From the NCBI RefSeq assembly GCF_031624635.1, contig NZ_JAMQOQ010000001.1, forward strand, positions 1,168,947 through 1,232,946: 64,000 nt of DNA, written 5' to 3'. Each line of letters starts with the position of its first letter. Position 1 is the first letter of the stretch. Below, in pieces: positions 15,597 through 24,085 of the stretch. The stretch comes from Halogeometricum sp. S3BR5-2. Its GTDB lineage: Archaea > Halobacteriota > Halobacteria > Halobacteriales > Haloferacaceae. Below the pieces are notes generated by a model, which worked only from the letters and a program-made list of their open reading frames with translations, did not search any database and was not told where the DNA came from. The position numbers and the translations under genes were made by a program.

Positions 15597-16925
15597 ATGG
15601 ATTCACAGGACGACCGCTTCCTCTATCCGAACCGGAGTCGGGACCGCTCGAAGGCGACGAGGGGCGTCTCCCGGCGGCGGATGCTGGCCGGCAGTGCGGC
15701 CGCGGGCGCGGCGGCGACGGCCGGGTGCGCCGGCGGTGGTGAGGGTGGAAGCGGGAGCGGGGACGACAACCCCGCCGCGACCGGGACGGGGACCGGCGAC
15801 GCGCCGACCGTCTCGAACCCGCCGACGGTGTTCGTGTTCAACACGGGCGATGGAACCGTGAGCGTCGTCGACGTGGAATCGGACGAAGTCGTCGAGACGC
15901 GGGCGCTGGGCCTCTCCTCGTCGTTCCCGTCGAACCAGTACGCCCCTCGGCTGACGACCGCACCCGAGGACTCGCTGTGGCTGAACGTCGACCGCGGCGT
16001 CCGCGCGCTCTCGGTGGGGTCGCTGGCCGAAACCGCTTCGGTGGAAACGGAGTCCGGGGCGAACTGGCTCGAACGGACACCGAACGGGAGACACGTCGTC
16101 GTCAGCGCGCGCGAACCCGCCCACCGGCAGTTGAGAATCCACGCGGACCCGTCCTCCGACCGGTTCGGCGAGGTATCGGGCGACATCGACCGGACGGGCG
16201 AGGCGACGACGGGCGACCAGGCGGGGCCGGGACCGTGCGACGTGACGGTGCACCCCGACGGCGAGTTCGCCTACGTGCCGGACCTCTTCGCCGACACGCT
16301 GACCGTCCTGCGAATCGACCCCTTCGAAATCGAGACGCAGGTGGAGGTAGACCCGGTCGGCGACGGCCCGGCCCGCCCGTGGATGGGCACCGTCTCGCCG
16401 GACGGGCGGACGCTGCTCGTCGAACACGACGAGGGGGAGACGGGCACCGAGAGTATCTGGGACCTCTCGGACCCCGCGAACCCCGAAGAGCGGGTCAGGC
16501 TGACGGGCGACGACGGCCTCGGCCGGCGACCGCTGACGAGCGAAATCGGTCCGGACTCGGAGACGGGGTACGTGTTCACGCCGGGGTCCGACGACGTGAC
16601 CGTCGTGGACCTCCGTGCCGGGGACGTCACGGGCCGCCTCGACCTCGGCGGGTCGGCGTTCGTCGGGACGTGGGACCCCGCGCACGCGAAACTGTACGTC
16701 CCCGTGCAGACGAGAGACGAGGTGGCCGTCGTCGACCACGCTCGGGGCGAAATCGTCGAACGCATCGCGGTGGGTGCGAACCCCTACGGCGCGACGGCGG
16801 CGCGGGCGCGGCCGCGACCGGACTCGACGGCGGCGCTGGGCACCGCGCTGGCGCGGTTGGGTATCCGAGAACCGGTCGAGACGACCTACTGCATCGGCAA
16901 CTGCGCGTGCGGGCATCGACTGTAG
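15597..16925 (+). CDS. Tat-exported lipoprotein with YncE-like beta-propeller
   Basis: 442 residues. Twin-arginine motif (SRRRML, 25-30) and lipobox TAGC with Cys44 predict Tat export and lipid anchoring. The body is built of repeated YVTN/YncE-style blades: VFVFNTGDGTVSVVDVESDEVV, YVPDLFADTLTVLRIDP, YVFTPGSDDVTVVDLRAGDV and LYVPVQTRDEVAVVDHARGEIV. The C-terminus YCIGNCACGH carries three Cys and a His spaced C-x3-C-x-C-x-H, which could hold a metal or redox centre. Close to the following DUF1772 gene (72 bp). Function unknown; such propellers often scaffold redox or surface assemblies. Confidence 0.78.
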   Translation: MDSQDDRFLYPNRSRDRSKATRGVSRRRMLAGSAAAGAAATAGCAGGGEGGSGSGDDNPAATGTGTGDAPTVSNPPTVFVFNTGDGTVSVVDVESDEVVETRALGLSSSFPSNQYAPRLTTAPEDSLWLNVDRGVRALSVGSLAETASVETESGANWLERTPNGRHVVVSAREPAHRQLRIHADPSSDRFGEVSGDIDRTGEATTGDQAGPGPCDVTVHPDGEFAYVPDLFADTLTVLRIDPFEIETQVEVDPVGDGPARPWMGTVSPDGRTLLVEHDEGETGTESIWDLSDPANPEERVRLTGDDGLGRRPLTSEIGPDSETGYVFTPGSDDVTVVDLRAGDVTGRLDLGGSAFVGTWDPAHAKLYVPVQTRDEVAVVDHARGEIVERIAVGANPYGATAARARPRPDSTAALGTALARLGIREPVETTYCIGNCACGHRL

Positions 16926-16997
16926 ACGGTGCTCGAAGAGCGTCCGTCACGACGACCGGCTACGTTGACGCTCGTGCGGCGCGATAAGGGGGTTGCC

Positions 16998-17603
16998 ATG
17001 CTAGCCGCGTTCGATTTCGACTTCGACCGAGCGATGCCGTCCGACGTCCGCATCGAGACGCTCGTCTCCGGCGGCGCTGTCGACCAGTTGCTCCCGGCGA
17101 CCGTTCCCTTCGCCCTCCTTCTGACCGTCGCCGCCGCCGTCGTGCTGTCCGGTCTCGCGGCGGGGTTCTTCTTCGCCTACGCGGCGAACGTGACGCTGGC
17201 GCTGAACGGACTCACGGGGGAGGCGTACACGACGGTGATGCAACCCATCAACGAGAGCGTGCGGAACCCCGCGTTCGCCGCGGTGTTCTTCGGCGCGCCG
17301 GCTGTCGCCGCGCTCGGAGCCGTACTGGTACTTCTCGGCGGCGACCTCCTGACGCCGTACGGTCTCCTCTTCCTCCTCGGCGCGGGCGTCTACCTCGTCG
17401 GGACGCTCGCCGTGACGGTCGTCGTCCACCTCCCGATGAACGACGCTATCGCCGCGTGGTCACCGTCCGCACCGCCGGAGGAGTGGGCCGCGGTCCGGGC
17501 GCGGTGGGCGCGGTGGAACCTGCTCCGGACCGCCGCGGCGCTCGTCTCGTTCGTCGCGTTCCTCGCCGCGACGGTCGCACTCCTCGCCCGGCCACCCGGG
17601 TGA
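16998..17603 (+). CDS. DUF1772 family membrane protein
   Basis: 201 residues from ATG 16998. Four hydrophobic segments; the first contains GLAAGFFFAYAANVTLAL and is followed by a loop with MQPINESVRNPAF, both characteristic of DUF1772, along with the later HLPMNDAIAAW. Some fungal members are called anthrone oxygenases, but there is no basis for that activity here. It may be transcribed with the propeller gene. An alternative ATG lies at 17034. Confidence 0.8.
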   Translation: MLAAFDFDFDRAMPSDVRIETLVSGGAVDQLLPATVPFALLLTVAAAVVLSGLAAGFFFAYAANVTLALNGLTGEAYTTVMQPINESVRNPAFAAVFFGAPAVAALGAVLVLLGGDLLTPYGLLFLLGAGVYLVGTLAVTVVVHLPMNDAIAAWSPSAPPEEWAAVRARWARWNLLRTAAALVSFVAFLAATVALLARPPG

Positions 17604-17715
17604 ATCGGTCGGGCGTCGGACTCGGACGCCGCGCTGTGTTCGTTCGCGTCGACGACTTCGGGCCGCGGCGCGTCGGGTTCGAGAGTTATGGTCGTGGAGT
17701 GCGACTGCCCGAGGG

Positions 17716-19458
17716 ATGGAGGAGACGACGGACCCCGAGGCGCGCGCGGCGTGGTGGAAGGAGGCGGTCGTATACGAGATTTACCCCCGGAGTTTCAACG
17801 ACAGCGACGGCGACGGAGTGGGCGATATTCCGGGTATCGTCGAGAAGGCGGACTACCTCGACGACTTGGGAGTGGACGTCGTGTGGCTCTGCCCGGTGTA
17901 CGCCTCGCCGGACTACGACAACGGCTACGACATCTCGGACTACCGCGCCATCCACGAGCAGTTCGGGACGATGGCCGACTGGGAGGAACTGCTCGCGGAA
18001 CTGCACGCGCGCGACATCCGCCTCGTCATGGACCTCGTGGTCAACCACACCTCCTCGCAGCACGAGTGGTTCCGGAAGTCGCGGCGGCGCGCCGAGGGCT
18101 ACGACGACTACTACATCTGGCGCGACGGCGACGGTGAGGACCCGCCGAACAACTGGGAGTCGGTGTTCGGCGGGCCGGCGTGGTCGTACGACGACGCGCG
18201 CGAACAGTGGTACCTCCACCTGTTCCACGAGGAGCAACCCGACCTGAACTGGCGGACCCCGGCCGTCCGCGCGGACGTCGCCGAGATGATGCGGTGGTGG
18301 CTGGAGAAGGGCATCGACGGCTTCCGGATGGACGCGGTCAACCTCATCTCGAAGGCCGAGGGGCTCCCGGACGGCGACCCCTCGAACGGACTCGTCGGGG
18401 AAGAGCACGTGTTCAACGGACCGAGCCTCGAATCGTACCTCCGAGAACTGTACGACGAGGTGCTCTCGGAGTACGACGCGATGACCGTCGCCGAGATGCC
18501 GAACACCGACCCCGACACGGCCGCGGAGTACCTCGGCGAGGACGGCGCGGGCCTGAACATGATCTTCCAGTTCGAGCACATGGACGTCGACGCCGGCCCG
18601 GACGGCGTCTGGGACCTGGAGGGATGGGGAGAGTTCCACCTCCCCGAGTTCAAGCGGGTCGTGAGCCGCTGGCAGACCGAACTGTGGGGGCGGGGGTGGA
18701 ACTCGACGTACCTCGGGAACCACGACCAGGCCCGCATCGTCTCGCGGTACGGCGACGTCGACGAACGGGGCTCGTCGGCCCACCAGACGCAGTCTGGTGA
18801 CGACGAGGCGTACCGCCGCGAGAGCGCCACCCTCCTCGCGACGTTCCTCCTGACGATGGGCGGGACGCCCTACCTCTATCAGGGCGACGAAATCGGGATG
18901 ACGAACGTCGAGTTGAACTCGTTAGAAGAGATAGACGACGTGGAGACGGTCGGCGCCGTCGAGGACATGCTCGATAGCGGCGAAATCGACTCCTTCGAGG
19001 AGGCGCGCGGACTCGTCAACTACACGAGCCGCGACCACGCGCGGACGCCGATGCAGTGGTCCGACGACGAACACGCCGGCTTCACCGACGGCGAACCGTG
19101 GTACCCGGTGAACGAGAACTACCCCGAAATCAACGTCGCGGCCCAACGCGCCGACGAGGGGTCCATCTGGCACTACTACCGACGACTCGTCGACCTGAGA
19201 CACGAGAAAGACGTGTTCGTCTACGGCGCGTACGACCTGTTGCTTCCGGATGACGAGTCGTTCTACGCCTACACCCGGACGCTCGACGAGGAGGTGGTGC
19301 TGGTGGTGCTCAACTGGTCCGGCACGGAGTCAGTGTTCGACTGCGCGGCGCTCGACACGACGGAGGCGACTGTCGTCGTCGGCAACGGCGACGACCCGCC
19401 GACCGACCCGCAAGGCGCGCGGTTCGGGCCGTATGAGGCCGTCGTCTATCGGCTCTGA
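17716..19458 (+). CDS. Alpha-glucosidase of GH13 (oligo-1,6-glucosidase/trehalose-hydrolase type)
   Basis: 580 residues, the usual size. GH13 conserved regions are all present: DLVVNHTSSQH (region I), GFRMDAVN with nucleophile Asp206 (region II), VAEMP with acid/base Glu260 (region III) and GNHDQAR with Asp337 (region IV). The N-terminus WWKEAVVYEIYPRSFNDSDGDG is the hallmark of the oligo-1,6-glucosidase subfamily; specificity among isomaltose, maltose and sucrose cannot be set from this. No signal peptide, so it should act in the cytoplasm on imported oligosaccharides. It stands alone, with no transporter beside it. Confidence 0.92.
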   Translation: MEETTDPEARAAWWKEAVVYEIYPRSFNDSDGDGVGDIPGIVEKADYLDDLGVDVVWLCPVYASPDYDNGYDISDYRAIHEQFGTMADWEELLAELHARDIRLVMDLVVNHTSSQHEWFRKSRRRAEGYDDYYIWRDGDGEDPPNNWESVFGGPAWSYDDAREQWYLHLFHEEQPDLNWRTPAVRADVAEMMRWWLEKGIDGFRMDAVNLISKAEGLPDGDPSNGLVGEEHVFNGPSLESYLRELYDEVLSEYDAMTVAEMPNTDPDTAAEYLGEDGAGLNMIFQFEHMDVDAGPDGVWDLEGWGEFHLPEFKRVVSRWQTELWGRGWNSTYLGNHDQARIVSRYGDVDERGSSAHQTQSGDDEAYRRESATLLATFLLTMGGTPYLYQGDEIGMTNVELNSLEEIDDVETVGAVEDMLDSGEIDSFEEARGLVNYTSRDHARTPMQWSDDEHAGFTDGEPWYPVNENYPEINVAAQRADEGSIWHYYRRLVDLRHEKDVFVYGAYDLLLPDDESFYAYTRTLDEEVVLVVLNWSGTESVFDCAALDTTEATVVVGNGDDPPTDPQGARFGPYEAVVYRL

Positions 19459-19472
19459 AGGGGGCCCGACCG

Positions 19473-19770
19473 TCACCTCGACCGCACGTACGAGCCGAGC
19501 GTCCTGAGGTCCGCGGCCTCCCGTCCGAATGCACCGATATCGTTTCCCTCGACCGCGAGATTCATTTTCATCTGTCGCGCTTGGTCGCGGCCGAAGGGGA
19601 CGACCGAGAGCGGGTCGACGAGGGTCAATCCGAGCGTCGCGAGCGTCATCGGTACGGGGAGGACGCGCAGGGATTGCCCGCGTCCGCGGTAGATTTCAGT
19701 CGCCACGTCCGCGAGGGTGAGCGTTTCGGGCCCGCCGAGTTCGTACGTCGAGCGGACGTGCGCGTCGTCC
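19473..19770 (-). pseudogene. C-terminal fragment of an NAD-dependent epimerase (NDUFA9-like), cut by a TnpB remnant
   Basis: About 98 residues from [19 protein letters not shown] to GSYVRSR. The [18 protein letters not shown] block is typical of the C-terminal half of haloarchaeal NDUFA9-like epimerases. The matching N-terminal half lies at 20903-21265. Between them is a TnpB gene fragment, and about 80 residues of the expected middle (including the substrate-loop region) are missing from both halves. Confidence 0.75.
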
Positions 19771-20833
19771 GGTCGGTCGAACCACACTGCGGACACTCTT
19801 GGCTGGTCCACGCTTCCGAGCGGACCTCCACCGAGATACCGTACTCCTCGGCAGTACACGCGAGTCGGTCGATGAACTGCCGGAACGCCCAGAAGTTGTG
19901 TGTCTTGGCGTTCGCTTCGACCGACCAGTGCGTGTCGAGTACGTCCGTCAACGCGCCGACGTACACCGTGGAGATGCCCTCGCCGTGCAACCGTTCGATG
20001 AGGTCGCGGGCAAGCGCGCCTTGGGCGTGGTCGCGGCGGCGCGTCCGTCGTCGGTACAGCGAGCGTATCCGGTGACTGCTGTACCGGCAGTCGTCCAAGA
20101 GCGATTGAAGCCGGGCGATTTCTCGCGTCGTCTTGCGGAACCGCTCGAACAGGTCGCGCCCCTCGTACAGTAGTTGCGTGCCGGTCGAAGTCGAACAGGC
20201 GACGAGGTTGTTTGCACCAATATCCAGAGCGGCGGTTTCGTCCGCCAGTGGTTGTGCCAGCCGAGAATTGTCGATAGTGACTGGCTGAAAGGCCCTGAAT
20301 GTCTGTGCGTTCTCGTCCCAGAACAACTCCAACCGACCCTGCTTGTCGTACTCGTCCCAGTTGGGTTCGCCCCGGACTTCGAGCCGAAGGCGTTCGCGGT
20401 GTCTCAACCCGAACTCCTCTTTCAGGTCTTGACCGACGAGAATTTCGAGGCGAGAGTATTCGCCCCACTCGACGGTGTACGAGGTGTTTCGGATGTACGT
20501 TCGGAGTTCGCGGCCGTCCTCGGCGTTGCCCCAGTATCCGGGCTTGCCGTTGGCTTCGTCCTTCTTCTTGAGCGCGAAGAACGACCGCCACGCTTCGCGG
20601 TTCTTCCGTTCGATTTGCTGAACCGTGGACGCGCCGAGCGTCCCGCCGTAGCGTCCGCGATACTCACTGATTTCCCACACGTCCGCGTCGGGGTCGGCGT
20701 AGTGTTCGCGGCGCTCGTAGTTGATTTCGTTCCAGAGAGCGGCAGAAGCGTCCAACAGGCGTCGAAGCAACTCCTCGTCCTCGTCCTCGTCGGACTGAGG
20801 AACCACGTCGAATGTGTTGGTCCGCTTCATCAA
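19771..20833 (-). pseudogene. tnpB: TnpB (RNA-guided nuclease) fragment lacking the C-terminal zinc-finger half and last catalytic motif
   Basis: Residues 1 to ~354 resemble haloarchaeal Tnp[18 protein letters not shown] start, the RuvC I motif [14 protein letters not shown], and the first half of the zinc finger [15 protein letters not shown]. The second CxxC and the RuvC III Asp are gone because the frame enters the epimerase remnant; the 395-residue open frame therefore ends in a 40-residue nonsense tail. Cleavage-inactive in this state. It differs markedly from the two complete TnpB proteins at 24.2 and 26.3 kb, so it is a separate lineage. Confidence 0.8.
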
Positions 20834-20902
20834 CTACTGGTTCGTGCGGCACATTGATAATTCACGCCCGCCGTGAACGGCGGGACTCTCTCCTTGATTC
20901 AG
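19771..20902 (-). mobile_element. Truncated IS200/IS605-group element carrying a TnpB gene without its 3' end
   Basis: The left (5') end appears to start at about 20902. It includes a hairpin of CCCGCC/GGCGGG arms (about 20867-20884) upstream of the tnpB ATG region, like the subterminal left-end hairpins of other elements here. The right end and the omega-RNA scaffold that normally overlaps the 3' end of tnpB are absent: the reading frame runs directly into epimerase sequence at about 19770. Confidence 0.65.
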
Positions 20903-21265
20903 GTAGGAGGTCCGACCGTCCGGGTGGGTCCCGATGGAACTCATCTGCACGAACCGCTTGACGCCGTGGGCGTCCGCGGCCTCGACGGCGTTCTCCGTCC
21001 CGTCCGCGTGGACGGTTTCCTGGCTCACCGGGTGCTGGTAGAGCGGCGAGAGCGCGACGAGGTGGACGACGGCGTCCCTCCCCTCGAACGCGCCTTCGAT
21101 GGACGAAAACTCCCGCACGTCCCCGCTCGTCGTCGTGACTTCCGCCGGGAGCACCGACGGGTCGGGCGTCCGCGAGAGCGACACCACGTCGTGGCCGCGG
21201 TCGACGAGTTCCGCGCACAGATGCCGACCGACGAATCCGTCGCCCCCGGTGACGAGTACGTCCAT
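20903..21265 (-). pseudogene. N-terminal fragment of the same NAD-dependent epimerase
   Basis: About 121 residues from ATG 21265. The Rossmann nucleotide site is VTGGDGFVGRHL (5-16), followed by the AVVHLVALSPLY motif and RFVQMSSIGTHPDGRTSY, where native sequence stops. The frame then continues ~22 residues into the element. It lacks the catalytic Tyr-x3-Lys segment. Confidence 0.78.
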
Positions 21266-21393
21266 ACCCGAACGACGGCGACGGTTCCGCTAAAAGTGGC
21301 GGCGGGCGCGAGCACTCGCCGCCCCGCACGTCGACTCCGGCGTCGGTCCGACTGCGACCGAACTGCGGTCGAACCGGCGCGGCGGCCGCCGCG

Positions 21394-23778
21394 TCAGTCG
21401 TCGGCGCTTTCGGGAACCGACTTGTTCGGGTCGTCGTCGACGGCCGCGGGACGGTCCCGCGGGACCACCTTCACGTCGGTCACCTTGAACTCCGGCACGT
21501 GCGCCTGTTCGTCGAGGTGCTCCTCGTCGGTCAGTTTGTTCACCACGTCCGTCTCGTCGCCGAGGACGTGCATCGGCACGAATATGGTATCGGGGCCGAT
21601 GCGGTCGGTCACCTGCGCCATCGCCTCTATCTCGCCCTTGCGCGAGGTGATGCGGACCGGGTCCTCGTCCGCGATGCCGAGCGACTCGGCCGTCTCCGGG
21701 TTTATCTCGACGAACAACTCGTCCGTGTACGAACGGATGCCCTCCTCGCGGTTCGTCATCGTCCCCGTGTGGTACTGGTAGAGGACGCGCCCCGTCGTCA
21801 GTTTGAGCGGGTAATCGCCGTCGTCCATCTCCCGCTCGGCGGGACCCGAGATGTCCGTCGGGAACATGTGCGCCTTCCCGTCGGCCGTGTTGAACTGCTC
21901 CTCGTAGAGGTGCGGCGTTCCGGGGTGGTCCTCGTCCCAGACGGGCCACGAGAGCGCCTCGCCGTTCTCGAGACGCTCGTGGGTGACGCCGCCGTAGATG
22001 GGCGTGAGGTCGTTTATCTCGTCCATGATGTCGCTGGGCGAGTCGTAGTCCCACTCGAAGCCGAAGCGGTTCGCCAGTTCCTGCGTGATGACCCAGTCCG
22101 GCTTCGCCTCGCCCGGCGGGTCGACGGCCCGCTTGACGAGTTGCACGTGGCGGGTCGTACTCGTGTACGTCCCGTTCGTCTCGACGTGGCCCGTCGCCGG
22201 CAGCACCACGTCGGCGTACTCCGCCGTCTTCGTCAGGAAGATGTCTTGGACGGCGAGGAAGTCTAGTTCTTCGAGAATCTCCTCGGCGTGGTCGACGTTC
22301 GGTTCCGAGTAGACCGGGTTCTCCCCCTCGACGAACATCGACTTGATGTTGTCGCGGTCGGCGGCGAGGAACTGCTCGGTGATTGTGAGACCCACTTCGG
22401 CCGGCAGGTCGTCGACGCCGTAGTAGTCCTCGAACTTCTCGCGGGCGTCGTCGTCGGTCACCTTCTGGTAGCCGGGGAAGTTGCCCGGAACTGGGCCCAT
22501 GTCGCCGCCGCCGCCCTGCACGTTGTTCTGGCCGCGGAACGGCGCCAGCCCCGACTTCTCGGTGCCGACGTGGCCCGTCACCAGCGCGAGGTTCGCCATC
22601 GAGATGACGTTCTCGGTGCCGTGGCTGTGCTCGGTCAGCCCGAGCGTCCAACAGAACGTACAACTGTCGGCCGTGGCGATGGCCTCGGCCGCGTTCTTCA
22701 GTTGCTCCGGGGGGACGCCCGCGTGCTCTTCGACGTACTCGGGCGTGAACTTCTCGACGCCCTCTTTGACCTCCTCGAAACCGACCGTGCGGTTCTCGAT
22801 GAACTCGTCGTCCTGCAGGTCCTCTTCGAGGATGTGGTGGATCATTCCGTTGATCCACACCGTGTCGTAGCCGGGGGTGACGCGGGAGTACTGCGTCGCG
22901 TACTCGGCTATCTGTACCTTCCGCGGGTCGAAGACGTACGCCTCCGCCCCGTCCTTGAGGTTCTGCTTGATGTCGGTGGCGAGGACGGGGTGGGACTCGG
23001 TCGTGTTCGAACCGGTGATGAGGTAGCAGTCCGTGTCGTTGAAGGCTTCGGTGCCGACGGAACCGGCGCCGTAGCCGACCGTCTGCGAGAGGCCCGCGAC
23101 GGTCGGCGAGTGACAGAGCCGGTTGCAGTTGTCGATGTTGTTTGTCTTGAGGACCTGTCGAGACAGCTTCTGCATCAGGTAGTTCGCCTCGTTCGACGTC
23201 CGCGAGGAGGAGACGAGCCCCAACGCGTCGGGGCCGTACTCGTCTCTCGTCTCCTGGAGTTCCTCGGCGACGCGGTCCAGCGCCTCCTCCCACGACGCCT
23301 CGCGGAACTCGCCGTCCTCCTTGATGAGCGGCGTCGTGAGGCGGTCTTCGTCGTCGGCGTAACCGTAGCCGAACTTCCCTTTCACGCACGTCGAGATACC
23401 GTTGACGGGGGCTTTCTCGGCGTTCGGCCGGATTCCCAGCACCTCGTCGTCCTTCGAGAGGACGTCGAACCGACAGCCCACCGCGCAGTAGCCGCAGGTG
23501 GTGTCGGTGACGTCGACGTCGTCGAGTCGGTAGTCGCTGATGGCGCCGGCCACGTCGAAGAGGCGACCCTCCGACATGGAGTTGGCCGCGAACGACTCCG
23601 CGAGGTGCTCGGCCGGGGCGAACGGGCCGCTGTGACCCTCGTCGGACCCATGGTCCGGCGTCGTCTCGCCTCGCTCCTGGGCGGACTCTGCCATCTCCTT
23701 CGCCTGGGCCATGTAGCCCGCGACGCCGGATTTCTCCTCGTCGGTGGCATCCGTCTCGTTCGGTTGCTGGTCGCTCAT
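21394..23778 (-). CDS. fdhA: Formate dehydrogenase catalytic subunit alpha (molybdopterin oxidoreductase, Cys type)
   Basis: 794 residues. After a ~90-residue acidic N-terminal extension comes the 4Fe-4S motif Cys95-x2-Cys98-x3-Cys102...Cys131 (CGYCAVGC, STCVKGKFG). The metal ligand is Cys222 in DNCNRLCHSPT, where the E. coli enzyme has selenocysteine. Further motifs are the bis-MGD binding stretches GSNTTESHPV and GLAPFRGQNNVQGGGGDMG, and the C-terminal dinucleotide-binding domain (LTTGRVLYQYHTGTMT). It oxidises formate to CO2 in the cytoplasm; no signal is present. No beta or gamma subunit adjoins it; a NuoF-like flavoprotein 8 kb away could accept the electrons. An IS lies on each side, but the gene is intact. 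Confidence 0.9.
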   Translation of the reverse strand: MSDQQPNETDATDEEKSGVAGYMAQAKEMAESAQERGETTPDHGSDEGHSGPFAPAEHLAESFAANSMSEGRLFDVAGAISDYRLDDVDVTDTTCGYCAVGCRFDVLSKDDEVLGIRPNAEKAPVNGISTCVKGKFGYGYADDEDRLTTPLIKEDGEFREASWEEALDRVAEELQETRDEYGPDALGLVSSSRTSNEANYLMQKLSRQVLKTNNIDNCNRLCHSPTVAGLSQTVGYGAGSVGTEAFNDTDCYLITGSNTTESHPVLATDIKQNLKDGAEAYVFDPRKVQIAEYATQYSRVTPGYDTVWINGMIHHILEEDLQDDEFIENRTVGFEEVKEGVEKFTPEYVEEHAGVPPEQLKNAAEAIATADSCTFCWTLGLTEHSHGTENVISMANLALVTGHVGTEKSGLAPFRGQNNVQGGGGDMGPVPGNFPGYQKVTDDDAREKFEDYYGVDDLPAEVGLTITEQFLAADRDNIKSMFVEGENPVYSEPNVDHAEEILEELDFLAVQDIFLTKTAEYADVVLPATGHVETNGTYTSTTRHVQLVKRAVDPPGEAKPDWVITQELANRFGFEWDYDSPSDIMDEINDLTPIYGGVTHERLENGEALSWPVWDEDHPGTPHLYEEQFNTADGKAHMFPTDISGPAEREMDDGDYPLKLTTGRVLYQYHTGTMTNREEGIRSYTDELFVEINPETAESLGIADEDPVRITSRKGEIEAMAQVTDRIGPDTIFVPMHVLGDETDVVNKLTDEEHLDEQAHVPEFKVTDVKVVPRDRPAAVDDDPNKSVPESADD

Positions 23779-24085
23779 GCGTCCCCTCTCGTACTCGGTC
23801 GGTCGCGGTTGTGTTGCTGTATCATGGAAAATCGGGGGCGGCGTCTCCGTCGCGTCGGCGAGTGAGTCGCTTCGACGCTGTGTCCTCGCACGCGTCGTCG
23901 GAAGAGCGAAACTGCAGGGATGCGACAGGAGACCGCATATCGACGGTAGGAGGCGCGTCCTCGGGGTCGAACCGCCGCACCCACCAGCGGAACCCCGTTA
24001 TGAGGAGACGAACTGGCGCCCGGTGGTGGGCACGTGTTGGAGGGACGAGACGGATACCAATCCGTGGGGTGTATTTGAATGGTGT
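23779..24085. other. Intergenic stretch between fdhA and the first TnpB-only element
   Basis: About 300 bp with the presumed fdhA promoter near 23.8 kb. I see no gene, repeat or RNA here. Confidence 0.4.

Noticed and set aside
15110..15742. Leaderless plus-strand gene starting at ATG 15110 after a TATA-like box
   Set aside because: The translation is Arg/Ser-rich, overlaps the next lipoprotein gene in another frame and matches no family. I kept the promoter signal only.
20862..20902. The CCCGCC/GGCGGG hairpin as a terminator
   Set aside because: It lies upstream of tnpB between host and gene, matching an IS left-end hairpin; no T run follows.
22288..23865. A 525-residue open frame antisense to fdhA
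   Set aside because: It is the mirror of a conserved enzyme in GC-rich DNA, with low-complexity Arg/Val/Glu content and no motif. The fdhA frame carries all iron-sulfur and molybdenum motifs.
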